A stretch of DNA of 38,807 bases from contig NZ_JAOAOP010000035.1 in NCBI RefSeq assembly GCF_030398335.1, positions 1 to 38,807 of the forward strand, given 5' to 3'. The DNA comes from Aquibium sp. A9E412. Lineage in GTDB: Bacteria > Pseudomonadota > Alphaproteobacteria > Rhizobiales > Rhizobiaceae. The notes under the pieces are model-generated. The model had not been told where the DNA came from. It did not search any database and saw only the letters and a list, made by a program, of their open reading frames with translations. This document shows positions 16,519 to 24,726 of the stretch, in pieces. A program made the position numbers and the translations under genes. The first letter of the stretch is position 1; each line of letters begins with the position of its first letter.

Positions 16519-18504
16519 TCAGCCGATCTTGCCGCCGCCCTGTTTCGTCACGACGACGACGGAAGGTCGAACGGGCATCGTGTCCTTGAAATCGGGCCAG
16601 CGTGTGGCCGGGTTCTCGAAAGTCGCCAGCCCCTCGTCGCCGGGGTGCTGCACGGCCAGGAACAGCGTCCGGGAATCGGGCGTGAACACCGGGCCGCACA
16701 GCTCGGCGCCGACCGGCACGCGGAAGAAGAGCTGCGAGGTGCCGCGCGCCGCGCCTTCCGTGTCGACCGCCCACAGCCCGTCGGTGCGCCCGGTCGCCGT
16801 CGCGCTGTTGCCGTCGGTCGACACCCACAGCCGGCCGTCGGCGTCGATGGCGCAGTTGTCGGGCATGCCGAACCAGCCGTTCTCGCTGGTCGCGGCCGAG
16901 AAGGTGGCGCCGACCTCGGCCACCGCGGGATCGCCGCATTTGAGCAGGATCTCCCACGTCGAGCGCGTCGCGGCGAAGTCGCCGCCGGTCTCGGCGATCT
17001 CGATGATGTGGCCGAAGGCGTTGTTGGCGCGCGGATTGGCGGCGTCGACGTCCTCGGCGGTGCGGCGCGTGTTGTTGGTCAGCATGACGTAGACCTTGCC
17101 GGTCTTCGGGTTTGGCTCGACGTCCTCCGGCCGGTCCATCTTGGTGGCGCCGAGCAGGTCGGCCGCCCGCCGCGCCTCGATCACCACGTCGGCCTGGCCG
17201 GCGAAGCCGTTTTCGGCCGTCAGCGGACCCTCGCCATGCACCAGCGGCAGCCAGTCGAGACTGCCGTCATCGTTGAAGCGCGCGACATGCAGCGTGCCGG
17301 CGTCGAGCAGGTCCATGTTGGCCGCCCGGTCGTCGGGATCGTAGGTGCCGGCGGTGACGAACTTGTAGACGTAGTCGAAGCGCTCGTCGTCGCCGCTGTA
17401 GACGACCACGCGGCCGTCGCCGTTGACCACGGTCTCGCAGCCCTCGTGCTTGAAGCGGCCGAGCGCGGTGCGCTTCTTCGGCGTCGACGTCGGGTCGAAG
17501 GGATCGACCTCGACGATCCAGCCGAACCGGTTGGGCTCGTTCGGCTCGCGGGCGATGTCGAAGCGGTCTTGGAAGGTGCCCCAGTTGTACCAGCCGGCCG
17601 GCACGCCGACGCGGGCGTAGTTCTCGGCCTCGCGGTGGCCCTCCGGCAGCGCGCCGGTGAAGTAGCCGTGGAAGTTCTCCTCGGCCATCAGATAGGTGCC
17701 CCAGGGGGTGACGCCGCCGGCGCAGTTGTTGAGCGTGCCGATCACCCGTCTGCCGCTCGGGTCGGCGTTGGTCTTCAGCCGCTCGTGGCCGGCGGCCGGG
17801 CCGCTGATCGCCATCGGCGTGCCGTTGGCGGTGATGCGGCGGTTCATCCCGCCCTCCGGCACCGCCTGCCAGCGGCCGTCGCGGCGGGCGATCTCGACGA
17901 TGCTGCCGCCATGCGCGGCCATCTCGATGTCGGCCATCTCCCGCGTCCATTCGGGGATGCGGACCTTCTGCCGGCCTTCCGCGTCGGTCTCGACCACCGC
18001 CTTGCCGGGGAACATCAGCTCCGGGTTGGTGTATTCGTGGTTGACCAGCAGCAGGCCGCGCTCGGCCGTCTCGTCGAGCGGAACGAAGCCGACATAGTCG
18101 TTGTTGTAGCCGAACTGCCGGGCCTGCGCGTCCGCGCTCTGGTTCATCGGGTCGAAATCGGGCGCGCCGGCCGTCACCGGGTCGCCCCAGCGCAGCAGGA
18201 TTTCCGCGTCGTAGCCGTCGGCCACGTGATGCGTGGCGTCGACGCCGGCGGTCGCCTCGGCGAAGTCGAAGGCGCTGCCGGCCGCGGCGCGGGCCGGCCG
18301 CGCGGACATCAGCGCCGCCGGGCTCACCGTCGCGCCGGTCGCGGCCACGGCGAGCCCGCCGCCCAGGAAGCCGCGGCGCGAGAAGCGGCGGTTGATGACG
18401 TCGCCCATTGTCGGGTTGGCGCTCGGGTTGCGGCCGACATCCTCGGATTCCTCGCGGATGGCGGTCGGCGTCTTGATCTCGGCCGGGTCGATGCGGTCGT
18501 TCAT
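16519..18504 (-). CDS. phoX: PhoX-family alkaline phosphatase (DUF839), Tat-exported
   Basis: Predicted periplasmic, calcium/iron-dependent phosphatase that frees phosphate from organic esters. 661 residues, usual for the family. A Tat signal with an unusually long n-region is present: RRFSRRGFLGGG at about 39-50, then a hydrophobic stretch and PARAAAG near 70. Family blocks include LLVNHEYTNPE, NNCAGGVTPWGTYLMAEENFHGYF (metal and active-site region), LGRFKHEGCE, VVYSGDDERFDYVYKFV, KMDRPEDVE and MPDNCAIDADGRLWVSTDG. AGGAG stands seven bases before the ATG. A PHO-box-like site lies 53-70 bases upstream and a terminator follows. The physiological substrate and PhoB control are inferred. Confidence 0.93.
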   Translation of the reverse strand: MNDRIDPAEIKTPTAIREESEDVGRNPSANPTMGDVINRRFSRRGFLGGGLAVAATGATVSPAALMSARPARAAAGSAFDFAEATAGVDATHHVADGYDAEILLRWGDPVTAGAPDFDPMNQSADAQARQFGYNNDYVGFVPLDETAERGLLLVNHEYTNPELMFPGKAVVETDAEGRQKVRIPEWTREMADIEMAAHGGSIVEIARRDGRWQAVPEGGMNRRITANGTPMAISGPAAGHERLKTNADPSGRRVIGTLNNCAGGVTPWGTYLMAEENFHGYFTGALPEGHREAENYARVGVPAGWYNWGTFQDRFDIAREPNEPNRFGWIVEVDPFDPTSTPKKRTALGRFKHEGCETVVNGDGRVVVYSGDDERFDYVYKFVTAGTYDPDDRAANMDLLDAGTLHVARFNDDGSLDWLPLVHGEGPLTAENGFAGQADVVIEARRAADLLGATKMDRPEDVEPNPKTGKVYVMLTNNTRRTAEDVDAANPRANNAFGHIIEIAETGGDFAATRSTWEILLKCGDPAVAEVGATFSAATSENGWFGMPDNCAIDADGRLWVSTDGNSATATGRTDGLWAVDTEGAARGTSQLFFRVPVGAELCGPVFTPDSRTLFLAVQHPGDEGLATFENPATRWPDFKDTMPVRPSVVVVTKQGGGKIG

Positions 18505-18556
18505 GGCTCACTCCTGGCTGTCGAACGGGGCTCGGCAGCGAGCAAAGCAGACGGCT

Positions 18557-18574
18557 GTATCAGCCGCGTGACAG
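18557..18574 (-). promoter_or_regulatory. PHO-box-like site upstream of phoX
   Basis: On the minus strand CTGTCAC-GCGG-CTGATAC, two 7-base units four bases apart. The PhoB consensus is two CTGTCAT units with a 4-base gap; the first unit matches 6 of 7 and the second 4 of 7. It ends 53 bases before the ATG. The same place holds CGGCTG-ATA-CAGCCG (18552-18566), a perfect palindrome that could be a different operator. Confidence 0.45.
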
Positions 18575-18629
18575 GATGCCGACCGTGCCCGGCGCCACGG
18601 CCCGCCGCGCATGACCGCCGCCCGCGCGC

Positions 18630-19868
18630 TCAGCCGGCCGGGCTCGCCAGCGGCCGCTCCACCGGCGCCTCGCGGATCGGCCAGTGCACGGCGGCCGCGA
18701 ACAGGCCGAGCGCGACGCCCAGCCACCACACCGGATCGTAGCTGCCGAACGCGTCGTAGAGGAAGCCGCCGAGCCACACGCCGAGGAACGAGCCGACCTG
18801 GTGGGAGAAGAACACCAGCCCGCCGAGCATGCCGAGATAGCGCGTGCCGAACATCACCGCCACCAGCGCATTGGTCGGCGGCACGGTCGACAGCCACAAG
18901 AGCCCCATGACGACGGAAAAGGCGATGACGCTGGCCGCGGTCTGCGGCAGCACCAGGAACAGCGTGATGGCGATCGCCCGGCCGATGTAGATCAGCGCCA
19001 GGAAGGCCGGCTTGGAGTAGCGCTGGCCGATCGCGCCGGAGGCGAGCGAGCCGATGATGTTGAAGAAGCCGATTAGCGCCAGCGCCACCACCGCGACGCC
19101 GGGCGCCACGCCGATATCGCCGACATAGGCGGGAAAGTGCGCGGTGATGAAGGCGACCTGGAAGCCGCAGACGAAGAAGCCGGCGACGAGCAGCACGAAG
19201 CTGCGGTGGGCGAACGCCTCGCGCAGTGCGGCGCCCATCGTCTGCTCGAACTCGGCCAGCGCCGCGCCGCCGGTCCTGGCGTTGCCGGCGAGCGGGATCG
19301 CCAGCACGGGAATGACCAGCATCAGCGCGCTGAGCGCGATCAGCGCATCCGACCAGCCGACGGCGTCGATCAGCCCCTGGCTGATCGGCGCGAAGACGAA
19401 CATGCCGGCCGAACCGGCCGCCGTGCCGATGCCGAACACCATCGAGCGCCGCTCCGCCGGCACGTTGCGCGCGAAGGCGGCCAGCACGATGCCGAAGGAG
19501 CCCGACGCCACGCCGAGCCCGACCAGCACGCCGCCGCCGACATGCAGCATGAGCTCGTTCTGCGCATTGGCCATCAGCAACAGCCCCGCGGCGTAGATCA
19601 CGCCCGAGAGCGCCAGCACGCGCCACGTGCCGAAGCGGTCCGCGACGGCGCCGAACACCGGCTGGCCGATGCCCCAGAGCAGGTTCTGGATCGCCATCGC
19701 CAGGCCGAAGGTGTTGCGGTCCCAGCCGGTGTCGGCGAGCATGGGAAGCTGGAAGAAGCCCATCGCCGAGCGCGGCCCGAAGGTCAGCGCGGCGATCAGG
19801 CAGCCGGAGATCACGATCAGCCAGGGGATCGAAGGGTCGCGGCGTTGTGCGGCGGGAATCGCTGTCAT
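18630..19868 (-). CDS. Major facilitator superfamily transporter
   Basis: Inner-membrane secondary transporter, about 412 residues with twelve predicted membrane segments, the first at about 15-35 (WLIVISGCLIAALTFGPRSAMGFF). The loop 2-3 MFS motif is visible as GQPVFGAVADRFGTWRVLALS, and the repeat in the second half as IGSLASGAIGQRYSKPAFLALIYIGRA. The N-half reads like the bacterial group near the monocarboxylate/oxalate-formate (OFA) permeases, but the substrate cannot be told. The ATG at 19868 was chosen over the longer frame because it starts just before segment 1 and has GGAG eleven bases upstream. It lies 125 bases upstream of phoX on the same strand; a link to phosphate is not shown. 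Confidence 0.88.
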   Translation of the reverse strand: MTAIPAAQRRDPSIPWLIVISGCLIAALTFGPRSAMGFFQLPMLADTGWDRNTFGLAMAIQNLLWGIGQPVFGAVADRFGTWRVLALSGVIYAAGLLLMANAQNELMLHVGGGVLVGLGVASGSFGIVLAAFARNVPAERRSMVFGIGTAAGSAGMFVFAPISQGLIDAVGWSDALIALSALMLVIPVLAIPLAGNARTGGAALAEFEQTMGAALREAFAHRSFVLLVAGFFVCGFQVAFITAHFPAYVGDIGVAPGVAVVALALIGFFNIIGSLASGAIGQRYSKPAFLALIYIGRAIAITLFLVLPQTAASVIAFSVVMGLLWLSTVPPTNALVAVMFGTRYLGMLGGLVFFSHQVGSFLGVWLGGFLYDAFGSYDPVWWLGVALGLFAAAVHWPIREAPVERPLASPAG

Positions 19869-20118
19869 CGGTGTCAGGCTCCAGGGCGAGGCGTGGCCGG
19901 CGCTCCATGCCGATGCGCCGTTCCACAGCATGCTGCCAGGCGCGCTGGCACGGCCTCGGACCGCTGCGGCAGGATCGACGGGACAGGCGCCGATGCCGCT
20001 GCAAGGCCGCTGCACGCCTTACGGTCTGACGGTCTAGCGCAACGCCGCCGGCGAAGGAACGCCGTCGCGTTGAACGATGCGTCAGACTTCGTGATGGATC
20101 GGCTGGCGGCCGGCCGGT

Positions 20119-20415
20119 TCAGCCGCCCGGCACGACGCCGCGGTTGCCGCCGCCCACGCGCGGGCTGGGCAGCGGCTGCGGCGGCGCCACCACGAAGGTG
20201 CCGGCGCCCGGCGCCTGGCGCAGGATGCCGGGATTGGCCTGCTTCAGCGTCTCCACGTTGACGCCGCAGCGCTGCGCCACGTCGGCCAGGCTCTCGCCCT
20301 GGCGCACCGCCGTGCGCGCGCCGCAGGGCGACGCGCCGTCCGCCGCCGCCGGCGCGGCGGCGAGCCCGGCGGCCAGCGCGAGCGCGCCCGCCATGGCCGC
20401 CGCGCGGCGTCTCAT
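20119..20415 (-). CDS. Small secreted LysM-domain protein
   Basis: 98 residues. The signal peptide is MRRRAAAMAGALALAAGLAAAPAAA, then a short LysM domain (about 34-77: RTAVRQGESLADVAQRCGVNVETLKQANPG) and a Pro/Gly-rich tail. LysM binds peptidoglycan, so the mature protein is probably held on the cell wall. Cys31 and Cys50 could form a disulfide across the LysM fold. The ATG overlaps the mscS stop by four bases (ATGA), so it is the second gene of an mscS operon. A LysM protein coupled to a mechanosensitive channel is unusual, and the function is unknown. Confidence 0.8.
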   Translation of the reverse strand: MRRRAAAMAGALALAAGLAAAPAAADGASPCGARTAVRQGESLADVAQRCGVNVETLKQANPGILRQAPGAGTFVVAPPQPLPSPRVGGGNRGVVPGG

Positions 20416-21275
20416 TCGGCCGCTTCCTTCAGCGCCGCCGGCACGACATGCACGTCGCGCTGCGGGAAGGGGATGGTGATGCCCTTGGCATCGAAGGCCT
20501 GCTTGCCCGCCTTGGTCATGTCGAGCCGCGTCTGCCACCAGTCGGGCGTGGTTGTCCAGTAGCGCAGCGTCACCGCCACCGCGCTGTCGCCGAGCTCGCC
20601 GACGAAGGTCGCCGGCGCCGGGTCGTCGAGCACGCGGCCGTCGCGCGCGGCCAGGTCGGCCAGCGTCTGCTGCGCCAGCTCGATGTCGTCGCCATAGCCG
20701 ATGCCGATCGTCAGGTCGTTGCGGCGCAGCGGGTTGCGCGAGTAGTTGGTCACCGGCGTGTTCCACAGCTCGCTGTTGGGCGCCAGCACGTAGAGGCCGT
20801 CGATGCGCTTGAACTCGGTGGCGAACAGGCCGATCTCCTCGATCGTGCCCGACACGCTGCCGCAGTCGACATACTCGCCGACGCGGAACGGCTTGAGCAC
20901 CAGGAGCATGATGCCGGCGGCGATGTTCTGCAGCGTGCCCTGCAGCGCCAGGCCGATCGCCAGGCCGACGGCGCCGAGCGCGGCGATGATGCTCGCCGTC
21001 TGGACGCCGAACTGCGCCAGCACCGCGATGATGACCAGCGCCAGGACCGCGTAGCGCACGACCTTGGCGAAGAACTTGCGCAGCGTCTCGTCGAAGCTCT
21101 CGAAGCGGCCGAGGCCGGAATAGGTCCAGCGCTTGAGGATGCCGGCGACGACGAAGCCGACGATCAGAAGCACGATCGCGCCGAGAATGGAGAAGGAGTA
21201 GGCGACGGCGAGCTCGCTCGCCTCGCGCATGGCGGCCTGCGCGGCGTCGACCATGCCGGCGGTGTCGAATTCCAT
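20412..21275 (-). CDS. mscS: Small-conductance mechanosensitive channel, MscS family
   Basis: Inner-membrane channel that opens under membrane tension and releases solutes on osmotic downshock. 287 residues, close to Escherichia coli MscS. Three membrane helices: about 24-46, 70-90 and the pore helix 92-125 (TASIIAALGAVGLAIGLALQGTLQNIAAGIMLLVLKP is the Gly/Ala-rich pore region). Then the beta domain GEYVDCGSVSGTIEEIGLFAT and a cytoplasmic alpha/beta domain ending with ITIPFPQRDVHV. The start at 21275 has AAGGAG about 11 bases upstream; an upstream in-frame ATG would add a polar, unlikely N-terminus. The LysM gene overlaps its stop. Confidence 0.94.
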   Translation of the reverse strand: MEFDTAGMVDAAQAAMREASELAVAYSFSILGAIVLLIVGFVVAGILKRWTYSGLGRFESFDETLRKFFAKVVRYAVLALVIIAVLAQFGVQTASIIAALGAVGLAIGLALQGTLQNIAAGIMLLVLKPFRVGEYVDCGSVSGTIEEIGLFATEFKRIDGLYVLAPNSELWNTPVTNYSRNPLRRNDLTIGIGYGDDIELAQQTLADLAARDGRVLDDPAPATFVGELGDSAVAVTLRYWTTTPDWWQTRLDMTKAGKQAFDAKGITIPFPQRDVHVVPAALKEAAE

Positions 21276-21499
21276 GGTTGTGCAATCTCCTTGGCATGAA
21301 ACGTTCGGTTCGGCGCGAGTTAACCCGAACCCGCCCCCGAAAGGAAGGTCGCGCGCGGCGCGCGCCTGCGGCCCGTCGTGCCACATTTCGGCCGCAATCG
21401 GGGCGCGATAGCGGGTCTGCGACTTGCGCTGAACGGGCTGCACGCAGGCGTCCGGGACATGGGTGTCGGCAGCCTGGTTTGCCGGTGTTACGATTGCGC

Positions 21500-22606
21500 A
21501 TGACAGCCGTCATCCGTCCGGCCCGCGGCTCCGACGTCGATGCCCTGACGCGCATCGAGACGGCCGCCTTCGCCACCGACCGCATCTCGCGCCGCTCGTT
21601 CCGCCAGCTGATCGACCGCGACACGGCCGACACGCTGGTCGCCGAGGTCGACGGCGCGGTGGCCGGCTATGCGATGGTGCTCTACCGGCGCGGCAGCGGT
21701 GTGGCGCGGCTTTATTCGCTCGCCGTGGCGCCCGGCCGGCAGGGCGCCGGGCTCGGCGCGCGGCTGCTGGCGGCGGCCGAGGCGGCGGCCTATGCGCGCG
21801 ACCGCCTGGTGCTGCGTCTCGAGGTGCGCGAGGCCGACGCCCGCGCGGTGGGCTTCTATCTGGCGCGCGGCTACCGCCGCATCGGCCGCGAGACCGGCTA
21901 CTATGCCGACGGCGCGGCCGCCCTGCGCTGCGAGAAGCGGCTGCGCGGCACCCATGCCGCGCTGCCGGCGGTGCCCTATCACGAGCAGAGCACCGATTTC
22001 ACCTGCGGCCCGGCCTGCCTGATGATGGCGCGGGCCCATTTCGATCCCGCCTTCCGGCCCGACGCGGTGACCGAGATCCGCCTGTGGCGCGAGGCGACCA
22101 CCGTCTTCATGATGTCGGGGCCGGGCGGCTGCGAGCCCTACGGGCTGGCGGTCGCCGCGCACGAGAACGGGCTCGCCGCCCGGCTGATCGTCTCGGCCGA
22201 CGGGCCGCTGTTCCTCGATTCGGTGCGCAGCGCGGAAAAGCGCAAGGTGATGCAGCTCGCCCAGGCCGATTTCCGCGCCCGCGTGGCGCGCCACCGCATC
22301 GCCGTCGCCCGCCGTGCCTTCACGCTGGCCGACATCCGCGGCGCGCTTGCCGGCGGACGGCTCGTCGCCGTGCTCGTCAGCGGCTTCCTGATGTTCGGCA
22401 AGAAGGTGCCGCACTGGGTGCTGGTGATCGGCGCCGACGACGGCCACCTGGTGCTGCACGATCCCTGGGTCGAGGCGGAGCGCGGCGAGACGGCCGCCGA
22501 CGCGGCCGCGATCCCCGTGCCCGATGCCGTCTTCATGCGCATCGCCCAGTTCGGCCGCGCCGGGCTGCGCGCCGCCGTCATCCTCGGAGCCCCGACCGGA
22601 TCATGA
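21500..22606 (+). CDS. GNAT acetyltransferase fused to a C39-like cysteine peptidase
   Basis: 368 residues with two catalytic domains. Residues 1-150 are a GNAT acetyltransferase, with the acetyl-CoA loop VAPGRQGAGLGARLL (77-91) and AVGFYLARGYRRIGRE (116-131). Residues about 156-365 are a papain-like C39-type peptidase: the oxyanion Gln163 and nucleophile Cys169 in HEQSTDFTCGPACL, His305 in VPHWVLVIG, and Asp321 in LVLHDPW, a complete triad. There is no signal peptide, so it should be cytoplasmic. The stop overlaps the next ATG (ATGA), so it is coupled to an ATP-grasp ligase. The combination suggests peptide-bond formation, N-acetylation and cleavage on one peptide or amino compound. The family is known in databases, but I know of no demonstrated substrate. 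Confidence 0.9.
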   Translation: MTAVIRPARGSDVDALTRIETAAFATDRISRRSFRQLIDRDTADTLVAEVDGAVAGYAMVLYRRGSGVARLYSLAVAPGRQGAGLGARLLAAAEAAAYARDRLVLRLEVREADARAVGFYLARGYRRIGRETGYYADGAAALRCEKRLRGTHAALPAVPYHEQSTDFTCGPACLMMARAHFDPAFRPDAVTEIRLWREATTVFMMSGPGGCEPYGLAVAAHENGLAARLIVSADGPLFLDSVRSAEKRKVMQLAQADFRARVARHRIAVARRAFTLADIRGALAGGRLVAVLVSGFLMFGKKVPHWVLVIGADDGHLVLHDPWVEAERGETAADAAAIPVPDAVFMRIAQFGRAGLRAAVILGAPTGS

Positions 22607-24054
22607 CCTGGGTCATCCTCACCGGCCGGCCGGGCGACCTCGGCCAGGTCGCCACGCCGCACAAGATCATCACCACGCGCGACTATCTCGCCCATCCGGC
22701 GCTGTTTCGCGGCCAGCGTCCCAAGATCATCAACCTGGCGACGAGCTACGCCTATCAGAGCCGCGGCTACTACGCCTCGCTGCTGGCCGGCGCCCGCGGC
22801 CACCGCGTCATCCCCTCGGTCGAGACGATGATCGACCTGTCGGAGCGCAAGCTCTACGAGAACGCGCTGCCCGAGCTCGAGCAGGCGCTCAACGCCTGCC
22901 GCGAGCGGGTTGGCGGCGGGTTCCCGCGCACCGTCTCCATCTTCTTCGGCCTCGGCCCGTCGAAGGGCTGGGACCGCTTCGCCCGGCTGCTGTTCGACTG
23001 GTTCCGCGCTCCTGCGCTGGAGGTTGTGATCGACGACGGCGCCTGGGCGCGCATCCGCAAGATCGGCTTCCTGCCGCTGTCGCGGATGGACCGCGAGGCC
23101 AAGAGCCGCTTCGTCGCCGCGCTCGACGCCCACACGCGGCGCGAATGGCGCGACGCGCGCCAGCGCACCCCGGCCCGCTACACCTTCGCCACGCTGATCG
23201 ACCCGCAGGAGGAGCTGCCGCCGTCCTCGGTCGCCTCGCTGAAGCACTGGGCGCGGATCGCCGCCAAGATGGGCGTCGAGGTCGAGCCGATCACCCGCAA
23301 GGATCTGCCGCGGCTGGCCAACTACGACGCGCTGTTCATCCGCGAGACGACGGCGATCTCCAACCACACCTATCGTTTCGCCCGCCGCGCCGCGCAGGAG
23401 GGCATGCCGGTGATCGACGATCCGCTGTCGATGATCCGCTGCACCAACAAGGTATATCTCAACGAGCTGATGGCGGGCAACGGCGTGCCGGTGCCGCCGA
23501 CGGTGATGATCTCCGGCCCGGCCGATCTCGCGCCGGCGGCCGAGGCGCTCGGCTTCCCGCTGGTGCTCAAGATCCCCGACAGCGCCTTCTCGCGCGGCGT
23601 GCGCAAGGCCGCCGACATGGCCGAGCTGAAGGCGCTGGCCAGCCGCTGGCTGGCCGATTCCGACCTGCTCCTGGCGCAAAAATTCCTGCCCACCGCCTTC
23701 GACTGGCGCATCGGCGTTCTCGACGGCCGGCCGCTCTTCGCCGTGCAGTACCTGATGGCCGGCAAGCACTGGCAGATCGTCAACCACGACCGGCGCGGCC
23801 GGCCGGAGGAGGGTGGCTTCCGCGCCTTCACGCTGGCCGACGCGCCGGCCGAGGTCGTCGACGTCGCGGTGCGCGCCGCGCGCTGCATCGGCGACGGGCT
23901 CTACGGCGTCGACCTGAAGGAGACGGCCGACGGCATCTGCGTCATCGAGGTCAACGACAACCCCAACCTCGACCATGGCGTCGAGGATGCCGGCGAGAAG
24001 GACGAGGTGTGGCGCCGGCTCACCCGCTGGTTCGTCGAGCGGCTGGAGCGCTGA
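22603..24054 (+). CDS. RimK-type ATP-grasp amidoligase with N-terminal RLAN domain
   Basis: 483 residues. Predicted to join an amino group to an acyl-phosphate carboxylate using ATP, like RimK and D-Ala-D-Ala ligase. Residues 1 to about 205 (TWVILTGRPGDLGQV, PKIINLATSYAYQSRGYYASLLA, FFGLGPSKGWDRF) match the RLAN domain, the N-terminal domain found on some RimK-like proteins. The ATP-grasp domain runs from about 280 to 460: nucleotide-binding Lys323 (LVLKIPDSAFSRGV), LLAQKFLPTAFDWRIGVLDG, and Mg ligands Asp437 (GVDLK), Glu449 and Asn451/Asn453 (IEVNDNPN). It is translationally coupled to the GNAT/C39 gene and convergent with the HD hydrolase 15 bases away. Confidence 0.92.
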   Translation: MTWVILTGRPGDLGQVATPHKIITTRDYLAHPALFRGQRPKIINLATSYAYQSRGYYASLLAGARGHRVIPSVETMIDLSERKLYENALPELEQALNACRERVGGGFPRTVSIFFGLGPSKGWDRFARLLFDWFRAPALEVVIDDGAWARIRKIGFLPLSRMDREAKSRFVAALDAHTRREWRDARQRTPARYTFATLIDPQEELPPSSVASLKHWARIAAKMGVEVEPITRKDLPRLANYDALFIRETTAISNHTYRFARRAAQEGMPVIDDPLSMIRCTNKVYLNELMAGNGVPVPPTVMISGPADLAPAAEALGFPLVLKIPDSAFSRGVRKAADMAELKALASRWLADSDLLLAQKFLPTAFDWRIGVLDGRPLFAVQYLMAGKHWQIVNHDRRGRPEEGGFRAFTLADAPAEVVDVAVRAARCIGDGLYGVDLKETADGICVIEVNDNPNLDHGVEDAGEKDEVWRRLTRWFVERLER

Positions 24055-24069
24055 GGCCCGATCGCCGCC

Positions 24070-24726
24070 TCAGCGATCGGCCGGCGCGGCCGCCGTTTGC
24101 GACAGCGCGCTCTCGCCGCGCGCCGCGCGCAGCCGCTCGATCACCGCGAAGCGCGCGAGGAAGGCCTTCTGCACCGCGCCGGCCGGCTGCGGCGCCAGGT
24201 CGAAGTCGGCCGCATGCAGCCCGCGCGGCCGGCCGAAGAAGCTCGCCGCCTCGCGCTCGGAGAAGCCGGCGAGCTCGGTCGCCTCGAAATAGGCGGCGAT
24301 GCGGTCGGCCCGCTTGATCGCCGCCGCCAGCGCGTCGGGCAGGTCGCCGGGCAGCGAGAAGCGCATGTGGATGGCCCGCTGCAGCCGCCGCTCCACCGTC
24401 TTGTAGCCGCCGCCGACGACCGCCTTGAAGGGCGAGATCATGTCGCCGATGACGTATTCCGGCGCGTCGTGCAGCAGCGCTGCCAGGGCTTCCGAAGGGT
24501 CGGTGTCGCCGCTGCCCGAGCGGAAGACCGCCTCGACCAGCAGGCAGTGCTGCGCCACCGAGAAGGCGTGGTCGCCGAAGGTCTGGCCGTTCCAGCGCGA
24601 CACGCGGGCGAGCCCGTGCGCGATGTCCTCGATCTCGACGTCGAGCGGCGAGGGGTCGAGCAGGTCGAGCCGGCGGCCCGACAGCATGCGCTGCCAGGCG
24701 CGCGCGGCGTGGCCGGCCCCGGCCAT
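24070..24726 (-). CDS. HD-domain hydrolase, YfbR-like
   Basis: 218-residue HD phosphohydrolase. It resembles YfbR-type 5'-deoxynucleotidases (RVSRWNGQTFGDHAFSVAQHC at 41-61, then ALLHDAPEYVIGDM), with metal ligands His53 or His60, His86 and Asp87. Relatives dephosphorylate deoxynucleoside 5'-monophosphates; the substrate here is inferred only from similarity. The C-terminal 30 residues are low-complexity. Its start overlaps the ygfZ stop by one base (TGATG), so both are made from one transcript. The pairing with YgfZ recurs in Rhizobiales, but I know of no functional link. Confidence 0.88.
   Translation of the reverse strand: MAGAGHAARAWQRMLSGRRLDLLDPSPLDVEIEDIAHGLARVSRWNGQTFGDHAFSVAQHCLLVEAVFRSGSGDTDPSEALAALLHDAPEYVIGDMISPFKAVVGGGYKTVERRLQRAIHMRFSLPGDLPDALAAAIKRADRIAAYFEATELAGFSEREAASFFGRPRGLHAADFDLAPQPAGAVQKAFLARFAVIERLRAARGESALSQTAAAPADR

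Noticed and set aside
21307-21331. GGTTCGG and CCGAACC inverted repeat in the mscS leader
   Set aside because: Only seven base pairs with an 11-base loop in GC-rich DNA; no regulator is suggested.
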